Below, piece by piece: positions 1-9,871 of a stretch of 64,000 nt of DNA. Source of the stretch: Escherichia sp. E4742 (GTDB taxonomy: Bacteria; Pseudomonadota; Gammaproteobacteria; Enterobacterales; Enterobacteriaceae); assembly GCF_005843885.1 (NCBI RefSeq), contig NZ_CP040443.1, positions 2,480,001 through 2,544,000 on the forward strand, read 5' to 3'. How positions within the stretch are numbered: position 1 is the first letter of the stretch; every line of letters begins with the position of its first letter. The notes beneath the pieces are model-generated. The model saw only the letters and a program-made list of their open reading frames with translations. It was not told the DNA's origin and made no database searches. The translations under genes and the position numbers were made by a program.

Positions 1-140
1 ACCTGGTGTACCGCCAGTCTGACGTGGTGTTGGTAGAAGAAGGTGCCACATTCGCTATCGGCCTGCCGCCAGAGCGTTGCCATCTGTTCCGTGAAGATGG
101 CACTGCGTGTCGTCGACTGCATCAGGAGCCGGGCGTTTAA
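1..140 (+). CDS. malK: MalK, maltose ABC transporter ATPase (C-terminal fragment)
   Basis: Only the last 45 codons are present; reading starts in frame at base 3 and stops at TAA 138-140. The visible residues, including SDVVLVEEGATFAIGLPPE and the end HQEPGV, match the C-terminal regulatory domain of E. coli MalK. MalK is the ATPase of the inner-membrane maltose/maltodextrin importer MalFGK2, and its C-terminal domain binds MalT and the glucose-PTS protein EIIA. lamB starts 71 bases downstream on the same strand, as expected for the malK-lamB-malM operon. The nucleotide-binding part lies outside the window. Confidence 0.95.
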   Translation, partial: LVYRQSDVVLVEEGATFAIGLPPERCHLFREDGTACRRLHQEPGV

Positions 141-211
141 GCACCCTACAAAAGACACAAAACCTGTGACAGGTGATGTGAAAAAAGAAAAGCAATGACT
201 CAGGAGATAGA

Positions 212-1552
<1,341 letters not shown>

Positions 1553-1560
1553 TAACAAAG

Positions 1561-1688
1561 CGTAGGCCGGATAAGGCATTCACGCCGCATCCGGCAACCA
1601 GCGCCTGATGCGACGCTGTCGCGTCTTATCAGGCCGACAACTGTTGCCGAATGTAGGCCGGATAAAGTGCTTGCACCGCATCCGGCAT
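1561..1688. repeat. REP/BIME cluster between lamB and malM
   Basis: Three REP palindromes: 1561-1596 (TAGGCCGGATAAGGC type), an inverted partner at 1602-1636 (CCTGATGCG...TCTTATCAGGC type) and a third at 1653-1688. Alternating orientation makes this a BIME. Such elements protect upstream mRNA from 3' exonucleases and can bind DNA gyrase and IHF; here it may raise lamB mRNA relative to malM. Confidence 0.9.
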
Positions 1689-1793
1689 AAAAACACGTTG
1701 TCATTATCTATAAGGGGCGCAAGCCCCTCTGATTATCGGTTTAGCGCGCTATTGCCTGGCTACCGCTGAACTCCAGATTTTGAGGTGAAAACA

Positions 1794-2714
1794 ATGAAAA
1801 TGAATAAAAGTCTCATCGCCCTCTGTTTATCAGCAGGGTTGCTGGCGAGCGCGCCTGGAATTAGCCTCGCCGACGTCAACTACGTACCGCAAAACACCAG
1901 TGACGCACCAGCTATTCCATCTGCCGCGCTACAACAATTAACCTGGACACCAGTCGAACAATCCAAAACTCAGACTACCCAATTAGCGACTGGCGGCCAA
2001 CGGTTGAACGTTCCTGGTATCAGTGGTCCGGTTGCGGCATACAGCGTTCCGGCAAACATTGGCGAACTGACCCTAACGCTGACCAGCGAAGTGAACAAAC
2101 AAACCAGTGTATTTGCGCCAAATGTGCTGATTCTTGATCAGAGCATGACCCCATCAGCCTTCTTCCCCAGCAGTTATTTCACCTACCAGGAACCCGGCGT
2201 CATGAGCGCAGATCGTCTGGAAGGAGTGATGCGCCTGACGCCAGCACTGGGACAGCAAAAACTTTATGTTCTGGTCTTTACCACTGAAAAAGATCTCCAG
2301 CAGACGACCCAACTGCTCGACCCGGCAAAAGCCTATGCCAAAGGCGTCGGTAACTCGGTGCCGGATATTCCAGACCCGGTTGCTCGTCATACCACCGATG
2401 GCCTGCTGAAACTGAAAGTGAAAACGAACTCCAGCTCCAGTGTGCTGGTGGGGCCGCTGTTTGGTTCTTCCGCTCCTGCTCCGGTTACGGTAGGCAACAC
2501 GGCAGCGCCAGCCGTAGCTGCGCCTGCTCCAGTGTCAGCGAAGAAAAGCGAACCTATGCTCAACGACACGGAAAGTTATTTTAATACCGCGATCAAAAAC
2601 GCTGTCGCGAAAGGTGATGTTGATAAGGCGTTAAAACTGCTTGATGAAGCTGAACGCCTGGGATCGACATCTGCCCGTTCCACCTTTATCAGCAGTGTAA
2701 AAGGCAAGGGGTAA
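1794..2714 (+). CDS. malM: MalM, periplasmic maltose-operon protein
   Basis: 306-residue exported protein of the maltose regulon; its molecular role is not firmly known. A 26-residue signal peptide ends in GISLA before DVNYVP. A proline/alanine-rich linker (PAPAPVTV and AVAAPAPV, about residues 225-245) separates an N-terminal beta-rich domain from a C-terminal helical tail (SYFNTAIKNAVAKGDVDKAL). I chose ATG 1794 because a TGAGGTG ribosome site at 1781-1787 sits correctly before it; the in-frame GTG at 1785 lies inside that site. Last gene of malK-lamB-malM, followed by a hairpin terminator. Confidence 0.96.
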   Translation: MKMNKSLIALCLSAGLLASAPGISLADVNYVPQNTSDAPAIPSAALQQLTWTPVEQSKTQTTQLATGGQRLNVPGISGPVAAYSVPANIGELTLTLTSEVNKQTSVFAPNVLILDQSMTPSAFFPSSYFTYQEPGVMSADRLEGVMRLTPALGQQKLYVLVFTTEKDLQQTTQLLDPAKAYAKGVGNSVPDIPDPVARHTTDGLLKLKVKTNSSSSVLVGPLFGSSAPAPVTVGNTAAPAVAAPAPVSAKKSEPMLNDTESYFNTAIKNAVAKGDVDKALKLLDEAERLGSTSARSTFISSVKGKG

Positions 2715-2744
2715 TTACGCCCCACAGTGCTGATTTTGCAACAA

Positions 2745-2775
2745 CTGGTGCGTCTTCTGGCGCACCTTTTTTTCT
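2745..2775 (+). terminator. Rho-independent terminator of the malK-lamB-malM operon
   Basis: Stem GGTGCG (2747-2752) pairs with CGCACC (2761-2766) around an 8-base loop and is followed directly by seven T. Confidence 0.85.
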
Positions 2776-2891
2776 CCCCCCAGTGATTGTTGCGTGATTG
2801 TTGCGTATTAGATCACTTAATATGCTTTACATCTCCCGTTATCGCTTTTCTGCGATACAATGCCTTTACGTTATGTAACGGAGAGTTCGGC

Positions 2892-3389
2892 ATGTCACAC
2901 CCCGCGTTAACGCAACTGCGTGCGCTGCGCTATTTTGCAGAGATCCCTGCGCTGGAACCGCAACTGCTCGACTGGTTGTTGCTGGAAGATTCCATGACTA
3001 AACGTTTTGAACAGCAGGGAAAAACGGTGAGCGTGACGATGATCCGCGAAGGATTTGTCGAACAGAATGAAATCCCCGAAGAATTACCGCTGCTGCCGAA
3101 AGAATCCCGTTACTGGTTACGTGAAATTTTGCTATGTGCCGATGGGGAACCCTGGCTTGCCGGGCGTACCGTCGTTCCTGTATCAACATTAAGTGGCCCT
3201 GAGCTGGCGTTACAAAAATTGGGTAAAACGCCATTAGGACGTTATCTGTTCACATCATCGACATTAACCCGGGACTTTATTGAGATAGGCCGTGATGCCG
3301 GACTTTGGGGGCGCCGTTCCCGCCTGCGATTAAGCGGTAAGCCGCTGTTGCTGACTGAACTGTTTTTACCGGCGTCACCGTTGTACTAA
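2892..3389 (+). CDS. ubiC: UbiC, chorismate pyruvate-lyase
   Basis: Converts chorismate to 4-hydroxybenzoate plus pyruvate, the first committed step of ubiquinone synthesis, in the cytoplasm. 165 residues, the E. coli length. ATG 2892 gives the known start MSHPALTQLRALRY and has GGAGAG seven bases upstream; the frame is open further upstream but without a ribosome site. Early residues read RYFAEIPALEP where K-12, as I recall, has RYCKEIPALDP, so one of its two cysteines is naturally replaced while the other (LLCADGEPW) remains. ubiA follows after 12 bases, forming the ubiCA operon. Confidence 0.97.
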   Translation: MSHPALTQLRALRYFAEIPALEPQLLDWLLLEDSMTKRFEQQGKTVSVTMIREGFVEQNEIPEELPLLPKESRYWLREILLCADGEPWLAGRTVVPVSTLSGPELALQKLGKTPLGRYLFTSSTLTRDFIEIGRDAGLWGRRSRLRLSGKPLLLTELFLPASPLY

Positions 3390-3401
3390 GAGGAAAAAAA
3401 T

Positions 3402-4274
3402 ATGGAGTGGAGTCTGACGCAGAATAAGCTGCTGGCGTTTCATCGCTTAATGCGTACGGATAAGCCAATAGGCGCGTTACTGCTGCTCTGGCCAACGTTG
3501 TGGGCGCTGTGGGTGGCGACCCCAGGTGTTCCCCAACTCTGGATTCTGGCGGTGTTTGTCGCTGGCGTCTGGCTGATGCGCGCCGCCGGTTGTGTAGTGA
3601 ATGACTATGCTGACCGTAAGTTTGACGGTCATGTTAAGCGCACGGCAAACCGACCGCTTCCCAGCGGTGCGGTGACGGAGAAAGAGGCGCGTGCGCTGTT
3701 TGTGGTACTGGTGCTAATTTCGTTCTTACTGGTGCTGACGCTGAATACGATGACTATTTTGTTGTCGATTGCCGGACTGGCGTTGGCGTGGGTGTACCCG
3801 TTTATGAAGCGGTATACCCATTTACCGCAAGTGGTGCTGGGTGCGGCGTTTGGTTGGTCGATTCCAATGGCTTTTGCCGCGGTGAGTGAATCGGTGCCGT
3901 TAAGCTGCTGGCTGATGTTCCTTGCCAATATTCTGTGGGCGGTGGCCTACGACACGCAATATGCGATGGTCGACCGTGACGATGACGTGAAGATTGGCAT
4001 TAAGTCCACCGCTATCTTGTTCGGCCAATACGATAAGTTGATTATCGGTATTTTGCAGATTGGCGTGCTGGTGCTGATGGCGATTATCGGCGAGTTAAAT
4101 GGCTTACGCTGGGGATATTATTGGTCAATTCTGGTCGCGGGCGCGCTGTTTGTATATCAACAAAAACTGATTGCCAACCGCGAGCGTGAAGCCTGCTTTA
4201 AAGCATTTATGAATAATAACTATGTTGGCCTGGTGCTGTTTTTAGGGCTGGCAATGAGTTACTGGCATTTCTGA
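3402..4274 (+). CDS. ubiA: UbiA, 4-hydroxybenzoate octaprenyltransferase
   Basis: Inner-membrane prenyltransferase that attaches the octaprenyl chain to 4-hydroxybenzoate in ubiquinone synthesis. 290 residues, mostly hydrophobic helices. Both aspartate-rich Mg-diphosphate motifs are intact: NDYADRKFD at residues 67-75 and DTQYAMVDRDDD at 184-195. An AGAGGAAAA ribosome site precedes the ATG. Its substrate is the product of the adjacent ubiC. Confidence 0.98.
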   Translation: MEWSLTQNKLLAFHRLMRTDKPIGALLLLWPTLWALWVATPGVPQLWILAVFVAGVWLMRAAGCVVNDYADRKFDGHVKRTANRPLPSGAVTEKEARALFVVLVLISFLLVLTLNTMTILLSIAGLALAWVYPFMKRYTHLPQVVLGAAFGWSIPMAFAAVSESVPLSCWLMFLANILWAVAYDTQYAMVDRDDDVKIGIKSTAILFGQYDKLIIGILQIGVLVLMAIIGELNGLRWGYYWSILVAGALFVYQQKLIANREREACFKAFMNNNYVGLVLFLGLAMSYWHF

Positions 4275-4283
4275 TGATGTAAA

Positions 4284-4318
4284 AAAGCCGGATGGTCATG
4301 GTCATCCGGCTTTTTTTC
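4284..4318 (+). terminator. Terminator after ubiA
   Basis: GCCGGATG (4287-4294) pairs with CATCCGGC (4303-4310) around an 8-base loop, flanked by A6 before and T7 after the stem. Confidence 0.92.
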
Positions 4319-4330
4319 TGTGAAAAGCAT

Positions 4331-4416
4331 GCCTGATGCGCTGCGCTTATCAGGCCTACATAACATATCGCAATTTATTGAATTTGCAGGTCATGGTAGG
4401 CCGGATACATCTGGCA
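4331..4416. repeat. REP pair between ubiA and plsB
   Basis: A REP at 4331-4355 (CCTGATGCGCTGCGCTTATCAGGC) and a shorter, degenerate partner at 4394-4416 (TAGGCCGGATACATCTGGCA), in the space between convergent genes ubiA and plsB. Confidence 0.8.
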
Positions 4417-4427
4417 ACTCTCATCAG

Positions 4428-6851
4428 TTACCCTTCGCCTTGCGTCGCACTCTCAATCGTTAAGCGCACATCGGACGTAATCAACTCCGCCAGCAACTGA
4501 TAAACCTTCATCGTTTCTGCCGGTTCGGCGTCGCCGCTGTCGCTGATATACCCTTCATCACGCAGCGTCAGCACCAGAGAACTAAACACCGCTTTGTCGA
4601 AGAACTCCGGTGCGTTGATGCCGTGAAGCACGGAGAGACGTTGCGCCACGGTGCGGCTCTCTTTCTCCAGCGTACCGCGGTTGATCGACGGGTTGGCGCT
4701 CAGCAGCCAGAAAGTGATGGCATAACGTTGCAGCGTTTCGCGCGCGCCTGCGGCAAGCAACTGAAGCGTGCGGGAATGCGCCGGATTGATATGCAGCTCG
4801 TCATTTTGCAGTGTAATTAGCCCCTGACGTTGCATTTCATTCGCCAGCGCATCAATAACGCCCGGCAACTCGTCGCGATCCCAGCGCAGGAACAGCTCCG
4901 CTTTCAGCATTGGGTAAAGCACATTGACGTGCTCCATCAAAACGTCGCGGGAGATGTGGCGATGCTGGGTGACAATTGCCGCCATCAGCGAAGGCAGCAC
5001 CAACATATGCGCAATGTTGTTGCGATAGTAGGTCATCAGCACCGCTTGCTCGCGCGGTAGAATGATGATGTCGCCGATAGTATCCTTCTCAACTTCAAAC
5101 TTGTTCATCTGCAGCGCGTGATCGATAAGCTCGCTGGCGCTGGCTGAAGGAACGGTAGAGTCCGTGGAGTAAGGCACGTTGCGCATTAAATCCAGATAGC
5201 AGTTGAGTTGCTCGGTTAACTGCTCGCGGGTGAGTGAGCGCTGACGTGACGCCAGCAGCGCAGTACAGCACAGGTTCATGGCGTTTGCCGCGCCTGCGTT
5301 GTTAATGCGAACCATCAGATCGGCAGCAATGTTATTGACCGTCGGCGTTAACCAGGCCGGACGCACCGCTTCGATGGGATCGATAGATTCACGCCAGTCT
5401 GGTACATGCTGGTTAAGGTAGGTCATCAACGGCATTGGTTCACCGAAGTTGACATAGCCCTGACCGAGATTACGCAGCTTGCTTAAACCGCGCAGCATCT
5501 GCAGCAGGCTCTCTTTCTCTTTCGTCGCGCCGCGCAGTTCTTTGGCGTAAGTACCCACTTCCATGACGTGCTCATAACCGATGTAGATCGGAATCAGCGT
5601 AATCGGACGTGTACCGCCACGCAGCATCGCCTGAATGGTCATCGACAGCGTACCGGTTTTCGGGTCCAGCAAACGGCCTGTACGCGAACGACCGCCTTCC
5701 ACAAAGTACTCGACGGAATAACCACGGCTGAACAGTTCGCCGAGATACTCACGGAAAACCGTAGAATAGAGCTTATTGCCTTTAAACGTGCGGCGAATAA
5801 AGAACGCACCCAGACGGCGGAAAATCGGCCCGGCAGGCCAGAAGTTCAGGTTGATCCCGGCGGCGATATGCGGTGGCACCAGCCCCTGGTGATACAGCAC
5901 GTAAGAAAGCAGCAGGTAGTCCATGTGGCTACGGTGGCATGGCACATACACCAGCTCATGACCGTCGTGGGCCAGCTGACGAACGCGTTCGGCATTATGG
6001 ACGTTGATGCCCTGATAAAGCCGGTTCCAGGTGAAGCCCAGAATACGGTCAGTCAGGCGGATCATCTCGTAAGAGAAATTCGCCGCAATCTCTTCCATCA
6101 GCGCAATCGCGTTCTGCTGCGCTTTTTCATGGGAGATTTTTTTGCTGCGTGCTTCATCTTCTACCGCTTTGGCAATGGCGCGGGAGGCGAGCAGCTTGTT
6201 AAACAGATCCTGACGAGCAGGCAGACGTGGACCCACGGCAGCCAGACGTTGACGGGCAAAGTGCATGCGCGCCACGCGTGCCAGTTTCTGAGCGATAGTT
6301 TTATCCGTGCCGTGTTCATCCGCCATACGGCGCAGCGAAACTGACGGAGAGAAACGCACAAAACTGTCGCGACCGAGCCATAGCACGGCGAAAAATTTCT
6401 GTACGCCGTTGAGCATGCGCAGTGGCGGGTTAACCTCACCTTTTTCACGCCCTGGCGCACGACCAAACATCACCGATACAGGCACCATCTGCACATCCAG
6501 ATTTGGGTTGCTACGGTGCAGATCGAGATAGTCGTGGAACAGCTTAATAGACTCTTCTTTCGGCGTGTAATAGGTGAAAACACGCGGCCCGCCATGAATA
6601 AACACATAGCGCGGCAGTAGCGTACCGTCTACCTCCAGCGGCTCTAATGGATCAGGCAGGTCATGCGCCAGGCACTGGGCGCGCAACGTCAGCAAATCCG
6701 CTTTTGAGTTGTACGGTAAAACGTACATAATTGGACGAGAGGTATCGAGCCCCAATTCCGGGGCAGGATCTGCCGGAATAGACTTGCTTTTTACCAGGAT
6801 GCTTAATGGTAAATTCAGTAATTTGTAGTAAATTCGTGGCCAGCCGGACAT
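4428..6851 (-). CDS. plsB: PlsB, glycerol-3-phosphate 1-O-acyltransferase
   Basis: Inner-membrane enzyme acylating sn-glycerol 3-phosphate at C1 with acyl-ACP or acyl-CoA, the first step of phospholipid synthesis. 807 residues from the start MSGWPRIYYK, the E. coli length; the frame stays open another 20 codons upstream, but the shorter form matches the known protein. The acyltransferase HX4D motif is HRSHMD at residues 306-311 (catalytic His306 and Asp311). Further family blocks FVEGGRSRTGR and TLIPIYIGYE are present. Divergent from dgkA, which acts in the same lipid metabolism; the control region for both lies between them. Confidence 0.98.
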   Translation of the reverse strand: MSGWPRIYYKLLNLPLSILVKSKSIPADPAPELGLDTSRPIMYVLPYNSKADLLTLRAQCLAHDLPDPLEPLEVDGTLLPRYVFIHGGPRVFTYYTPKEESIKLFHDYLDLHRSNPNLDVQMVPVSVMFGRAPGREKGEVNPPLRMLNGVQKFFAVLWLGRDSFVRFSPSVSLRRMADEHGTDKTIAQKLARVARMHFARQRLAAVGPRLPARQDLFNKLLASRAIAKAVEDEARSKKISHEKAQQNAIALMEEIAANFSYEMIRLTDRILGFTWNRLYQGINVHNAERVRQLAHDGHELVYVPCHRSHMDYLLLSYVLYHQGLVPPHIAAGINLNFWPAGPIFRRLGAFFIRRTFKGNKLYSTVFREYLGELFSRGYSVEYFVEGGRSRTGRLLDPKTGTLSMTIQAMLRGGTRPITLIPIYIGYEHVMEVGTYAKELRGATKEKESLLQMLRGLSKLRNLGQGYVNFGEPMPLMTYLNQHVPDWRESIDPIEAVRPAWLTPTVNNIAADLMVRINNAGAANAMNLCCTALLASRQRSLTREQLTEQLNCYLDLMRNVPYSTDSTVPSASASELIDHALQMNKFEVEKDTIGDIIILPREQAVLMTYYRNNIAHMLVLPSLMAAIVTQHRHISRDVLMEHVNVLYPMLKAELFLRWDRDELPGVIDALANEMQRQGLITLQNDELHINPAHSRTLQLLAAGARETLQRYAITFWLLSANPSINRGTLEKESRTVAQRLSVLHGINAPEFFDKAVFSSLVLTLRDEGYISDSGDAEPAETMKVYQLLAELITSDVRLTIESATQGEG

Positions 6852-7020
6852 AAACGATGTAAAGCCTCTGGTTAATAATGCAAATGCGCGGGAAGGATAG
6901 CAGAAAGTCATGGGAAATTCTGTGGTATCCGCTCATGTTTCGCGCGGCGCTACGCTACCGGAATCATCGGATTCAACGGTACACTGATATTGACGCTCAT
7001 AATGTAAAAAGGTTCTTTCA

Positions 7021-7389
7021 ATGGCCAATAATACCACTGGATTCACTCGAATTATCAAAGCCGCTGGCTATTCCTGGAAAGGTTTACGTGCTGCATGGAT
7101 CAACGAAGCGGCATTCCGTCAGGAAGGCGTGGCGGTATTGTTGGCGGTGGTCATCGCCTGCTGGCTGGATGTGGACGCGATTACCCGCGTGCTGCTTATT
7201 AGCTCCGTCATGTTGGTGATGATTGTGGAAATTCTCAATAGCGCCATCGAAGCGGTGGTTGATCGAATTGGCTCTGAATACCACGAGCTTTCCGGGCGGG
7301 CAAAAGATATGGGGTCCGCTGCGGTGCTGATCGCCATTATCGTCGCCGTGATTACCTGGGTCATTCTGTTATGGTCACATTTTGGATAA
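7021..7389 (+). CDS. dgkA: DgkA, diacylglycerol kinase
   Basis: Small trimeric inner-membrane kinase that phosphorylates diacylglycerol, recycling lipid left over from membrane-derived oligosaccharide and LPS modification. 122 residues with an amphipathic N-terminus and three membrane helices. The active-site segment EILNSAIEAVVDRIG carries the catalytic glutamates and asparagine. The K-12 cysteine near the C-terminus (ITWCILLW, as I recall) is valine here (ITWVILLW). Lies just upstream of lexA. Confidence 0.98.
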   Translation: MANNTTGFTRIIKAAGYSWKGLRAAWINEAAFRQEGVAVLLAVVIACWLDVDAITRVLLISSVMLVMIVEILNSAIEAVVDRIGSEYHELSGRAKDMGSAAVLIAIIVAVITWVILLWSHFG

Positions 7390-7435
7390 CCCTTCCAGAA
7401 TTCGATAAATCTCTGGTTTATTGTGTAGTTTATGG

Positions 7436-7464
7436 TTCCAAAATCGCCTTTTGCTGTATATACT
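7436..7464 (+). promoter_or_regulatory. lexA promoter
   Basis: -35 TTCCAA (7436-7441), 17-base spacer, -10 TATACT (7459-7464). The -10 lies inside the first SOS box, so LexA binding blocks RNA polymerase: the autoregulatory arrangement known for E. coli lexA. Confidence 0.88.
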
Positions 7465-7471
7465 CACAGCA
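7452..7471 (+). promoter_or_regulatory. SOS box 1 of lexA
   Basis: TGCTGTATATACTCACAGCA, fitting CTGT-N8-ACAG exactly. LexA dimer site overlapping the lexA promoter. Confidence 0.95.
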
Positions 7472-7472
7472 T

Positions 7473-7492
7473 AACTGTATATACACCCAGGG
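7473..7492 (+). promoter_or_regulatory. SOS box 2 of lexA
   Basis: AACTGTATATACACCCAGGG, one base off CTGT-N8-ACAG in the right half. It starts 21 bases after box 1, so two LexA dimers sit on the same face of the helix. It ends six bases before the lexA ATG. Confidence 0.93.
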
Positions 7493-7498
7493 GGCGGA

Positions 7499-8107
7499 AT
7501 GAAAGCGTTAACGGCCAGGCAACAAGAGGTGTTTGATCTCATTCGTGATCACATCAGCCAGACAGGTATGCCGCCGACGCGTGCGGAAATCGCGCAGCGT
7601 TTGGGGTTCCGTTCCCCAAACGCGGCTGAAGAACATCTGAAGGCGCTGGCACGCAAAGGCGTGATTGAAATTGTTTCCGGCGCATCGCGCGGGATTCGTC
7701 TGTTGCAGGAAGAGGAAGAAGGGTTGCCGTTGGTGGGCCGTGTGGCTGCCGGTGAACCGCTTCTGGCGCAGCAGCATATTGAAGGTCATTATCAGGTCGA
7801 TCCTTCCTTGTTCAAGCCGAATGCTGATTTCCTGCTGCGCGTCAGCGGAATGTCGATGAAAGATATCGGCATTATGGACGGCGACTTGCTGGCAGTGCAT
7901 AAAACCCAGGATGTGCGTAATGGTCAGGTCGTTGTCGCGCGTATAGATGACGAAGTTACCGTTAAGCGTCTGAAAAAACAGGGTAATAAAGTCGAACTTC
8001 TGCCAGAAAATAGCGAGTTTAAACCAATTGTCGTTGACCTTCGTCAGCAGAGCTTCAGCATTGAAGGGCTGGCGGTTGGTGTTATTCGCAACGGCGACTG
8101 GCTGTAA
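7499..8107 (+). CDS. lexA: LexA, SOS regulon repressor and autoprotease
   Basis: Represses the SOS genes until activated RecA stimulates self-cleavage. 202 residues. The N-terminal winged helix-turn-helix (about 1-70) is followed by the Ala84-Gly85 cleavage site in VAAGEPL and the S24-type peptidase domain with Ser119/Lys156 (in SGMSMKDIG and the segment around VTVKRLK). Two SOS boxes precede it and dinF follows in the same operon. A hairpin after the stop codon would lower read-through into dinF. Confidence 0.99.
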   Translation: MKALTARQQEVFDLIRDHISQTGMPPTRAEIAQRLGFRSPNAAEEHLKALARKGVIEIVSGASRGIRLLQEEEEGLPLVGRVAAGEPLLAQQHIEGHYQVDPSLFKPNADFLLRVSGMSMKDIGIMDGDLLAVHKTQDVRNGQVVVARIDDEVTVKRLKKQGNKVELLPENSEFKPIVVDLRQQSFSIEGLAVGVIRNGDWL

Positions 8108-8119
8108 TCTATCTCTGAT

Positions 8120-8152
8120 ACCGCGATGCCGCCTGGCATCGCGGTTTGTTTT
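8120..8152 (+). terminator. Hairpin between lexA and dinF (partial terminator)
   Basis: An 11-bp perfect stem ACCGCGATGCC (8120-8130) / GGCATCGCGGT (8135-8145) with a 4-base loop, then TTGTTTTT. It has the look of a rho-independent terminator inside an operon, so dinF is probably transcribed by read-through. Confidence 0.8.
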
Positions 8153-8179
8153 TAATCTCTCTTCATCAGGCTTGTCTGC

Positions 8180-9505
8180 ATGGCATTCCTCACTTCATCT
8201 GATAAAGCACTCTGGCATCTGGCTTTACCCATGATTTTCTCCAATATCACCGTTCCCTTGCTGGGACTGGTTGATACGGCGGTCATTGGTCATCTTGATA
8301 GTCCGGTTTATCTGGGCGGCGTGGCGGTTGGCGCAACGGCGACAAGTTTTCTCTTTATGCTGTTGCTGTTTTTGCGTATGAGCACTACCGGGCTTACTGC
8401 ACAGGCTTATGGTGCCAAAAATCCTCAGGCATTGGCGCGTGCGCTGGTGCAGCCGTTGCTGTTGGCACTGGGGGCCGGAGCGTTGATTGCGTTACTGCGT
8501 ACGCCGATTATCGAGCTGGCGCTGCATATTGTTGGTGGTAGCGAAGCTGTTCTGGAACAGGCGCGGCGCTTTCTTGAAATTCGCTGGTTAAGCGCACCGG
8601 CGTCGCTGGCGAATCTGGTGCTGCTCGGCTGGTTGCTCGGCGTGCAATATGCCCGCGCGCCAGTGATTTTGTTAGTGGTTGGCAATATCCTCAACATTGT
8701 GCTGGATGTCTGGCTGGTGATGGGGCTGCATATGAACGTGCAGGGCGCGGCGCTGGCGACGGTTATTGCGGAATATGCAACATTGCTGATTGGTCTGCTC
8801 ATGGTGCGTAAAATCCTCATACTACGTGGTATCTCCGGCGAAATGCTGAAAACAGCCTGGCGTGGAAACTTCCGTCGCTTGCTGGCGCTTAACCGCGACA
8901 TTATGCTGCGCTCACTGCTGCTACAACTCTGTTTTGGCGCAATAACGGTTCTTGGTGCGCGACTGGGGAGCGATATTATTGCCGTCAACGCGGTCCTGAT
9001 GACGCTACTCACCTTTACTGCCTATGCGCTGGATGGTTTTGCCTACGCGGTTGAAGCCCACTCCGGTCAGGCGTATGGTGCGCGCGACGGTAGCCAGTTA
9101 CTGGATGTCTGGCGCGCAGCGTGCCGCCAGTCGGGGATCGTGGCATTGTTGTTTTCGGTGGTTTATTTGCTGGCGGGTGAACATATCATCGCGTTGCTAA
9201 CGTCGTTAACGCAGATCCAGAATCTGGCCGATCGCTACCTAATCTGGCAGGTTATTTTACCGCTGGTGGGAGTCTGGTGTTATCTGCTGGACGGTATGTT
9301 TATTGGCGCAACGCGCGCTGCCGAAATGCGCAATAGTATGGCGGTGGCCGCCGCAGGTTTTGCGCTGACGCTCCTTACGCTGCCGTGGTTGGGTAACCAT
9401 GGTTTATGGCTGGCGTTAACCGTCTTTCTGGCGCTGCGCGGGCTTTCACTGGCGGTTATCTGGCGTCGTCACTGGCGTAATGGAACCTGGTTTTCAGCAA
9501 CATGA
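8180..9505 (+). CDS. dinF: DinF, MATE-family efflux protein
   Basis: SOS-induced inner-membrane transporter of the multidrug and toxic compound extrusion (MATE) family; proposed to protect against oxidative stress and bile salts, substrate not settled. 441 residues, about 12 membrane helices in two related halves, with typical early residues LALPMIFSNITVPLLGLVDTAVIGHL. The ATG at 8180 has only a weak ribosome site. A start upstream is excluded by a stop in frame within the lexA terminator hairpin. Confidence 0.96.
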   Translation: MAFLTSSDKALWHLALPMIFSNITVPLLGLVDTAVIGHLDSPVYLGGVAVGATATSFLFMLLLFLRMSTTGLTAQAYGAKNPQALARALVQPLLLALGAGALIALLRTPIIELALHIVGGSEAVLEQARRFLEIRWLSAPASLANLVLLGWLLGVQYARAPVILLVVGNILNIVLDVWLVMGLHMNVQGAALATVIAEYATLLIGLLMVRKILILRGISGEMLKTAWRGNFRRLLALNRDIMLRSLLLQLCFGAITVLGARLGSDIIAVNAVLMTLLTFTAYALDGFAYAVEAHSGQAYGARDGSQLLDVWRAACRQSGIVALLFSVVYLLAGEHIIALLTSLTQIQNLADRYLIWQVILPLVGVWCYLLDGMFIGATRAAEMRNSMAVAAAGFALTLLTLPWLGNHGLWLALTVFLALRGLSLAVIWRRHWRNGTWFSAT

Positions 9506-9548
9506 CGGTTAAAAGTTCTGAATAAATAATCCTAAGCCAAATTCCTGA

Positions 9549-9558
9549 CTACACTTAA
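9549..9558 (+). promoter_or_regulatory. Candidate sigma-S extended -10 for yjbJ
   Basis: CTACACTTAA fits the sigma-S -10 pattern CTAYACTTAA about 60 bases before the yjbJ start. yjbJ is known as an RpoS-dependent stationary-phase gene; the match of site and gene is inference. Confidence 0.55.
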
Positions 9559-9620
9559 TCCCACGTTCAGAAGAAAAGTGAGCGTACACTCATTCACCAC
9601 CTAACGATGAGGATTTGAAT

Positions 9621-9830
9621 ATGAATAAAGACGAAGTCGGCGGTAACTGGAAACAGTTCAAAGGTAAAGTGAAAGAGCAATGGGGCAAACTGACCGATGA
9701 TGACATGACGGTCATTGAAGGTAAGCGTGACCAGTTAGTGGGTAAAATCCAGGAACGTTACGGTTACCAGAAAGATCAGGCAGAGAAAGAGGTTGATAGC
9801 TGGGAAAAACGCCATGATTACCGCTGGTAA
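9621..9830 (+). CDS. yjbJ: YjbJ, CsbD-family stress protein
   Basis: Small abundant hydrophilic stationary-phase protein of unknown molecular function. 69 residues from ATG 9621 with a GATGAGGA ribosome site; an in-frame TTG two codons earlier overlaps the ribosome site and is rejected. The CsbD pattern GNWKQFKGKVKEQWGKLTDDD is followed by helical charged residues and ends HDYRW. The last 15 residues (VDSWEKRHDYRW) differ from the K-12 end I recall (VVDWETRNEYRW), more than its neighbours do. Confidence 0.94.
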   Translation: MNKDEVGGNWKQFKGKVKEQWGKLTDDDMTVIEGKRDQLVGKIQERYGYQKDQAEKEVDSWEKRHDYRW

Positions 9831-9871
9831 TTAATCCCTCCTGCCCGACGTGTACAAGGATGTACGCCCTC

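Noticed and set aside
5568..6344. 258-codon plus-strand frame opposite plsB, and similar long frames opposite uvrA, actP and the sugar ATPase
   Set aside because: Shadows of GC-rich conserved genes in another frame; His/Gln/Arg-rich translations without domains.
8126..8155. A dinF start upstream in the lexA-dinF gap (ATG 8126)
   Set aside because: It runs into a stop codon after nine codons and lies inside the terminator hairpin.
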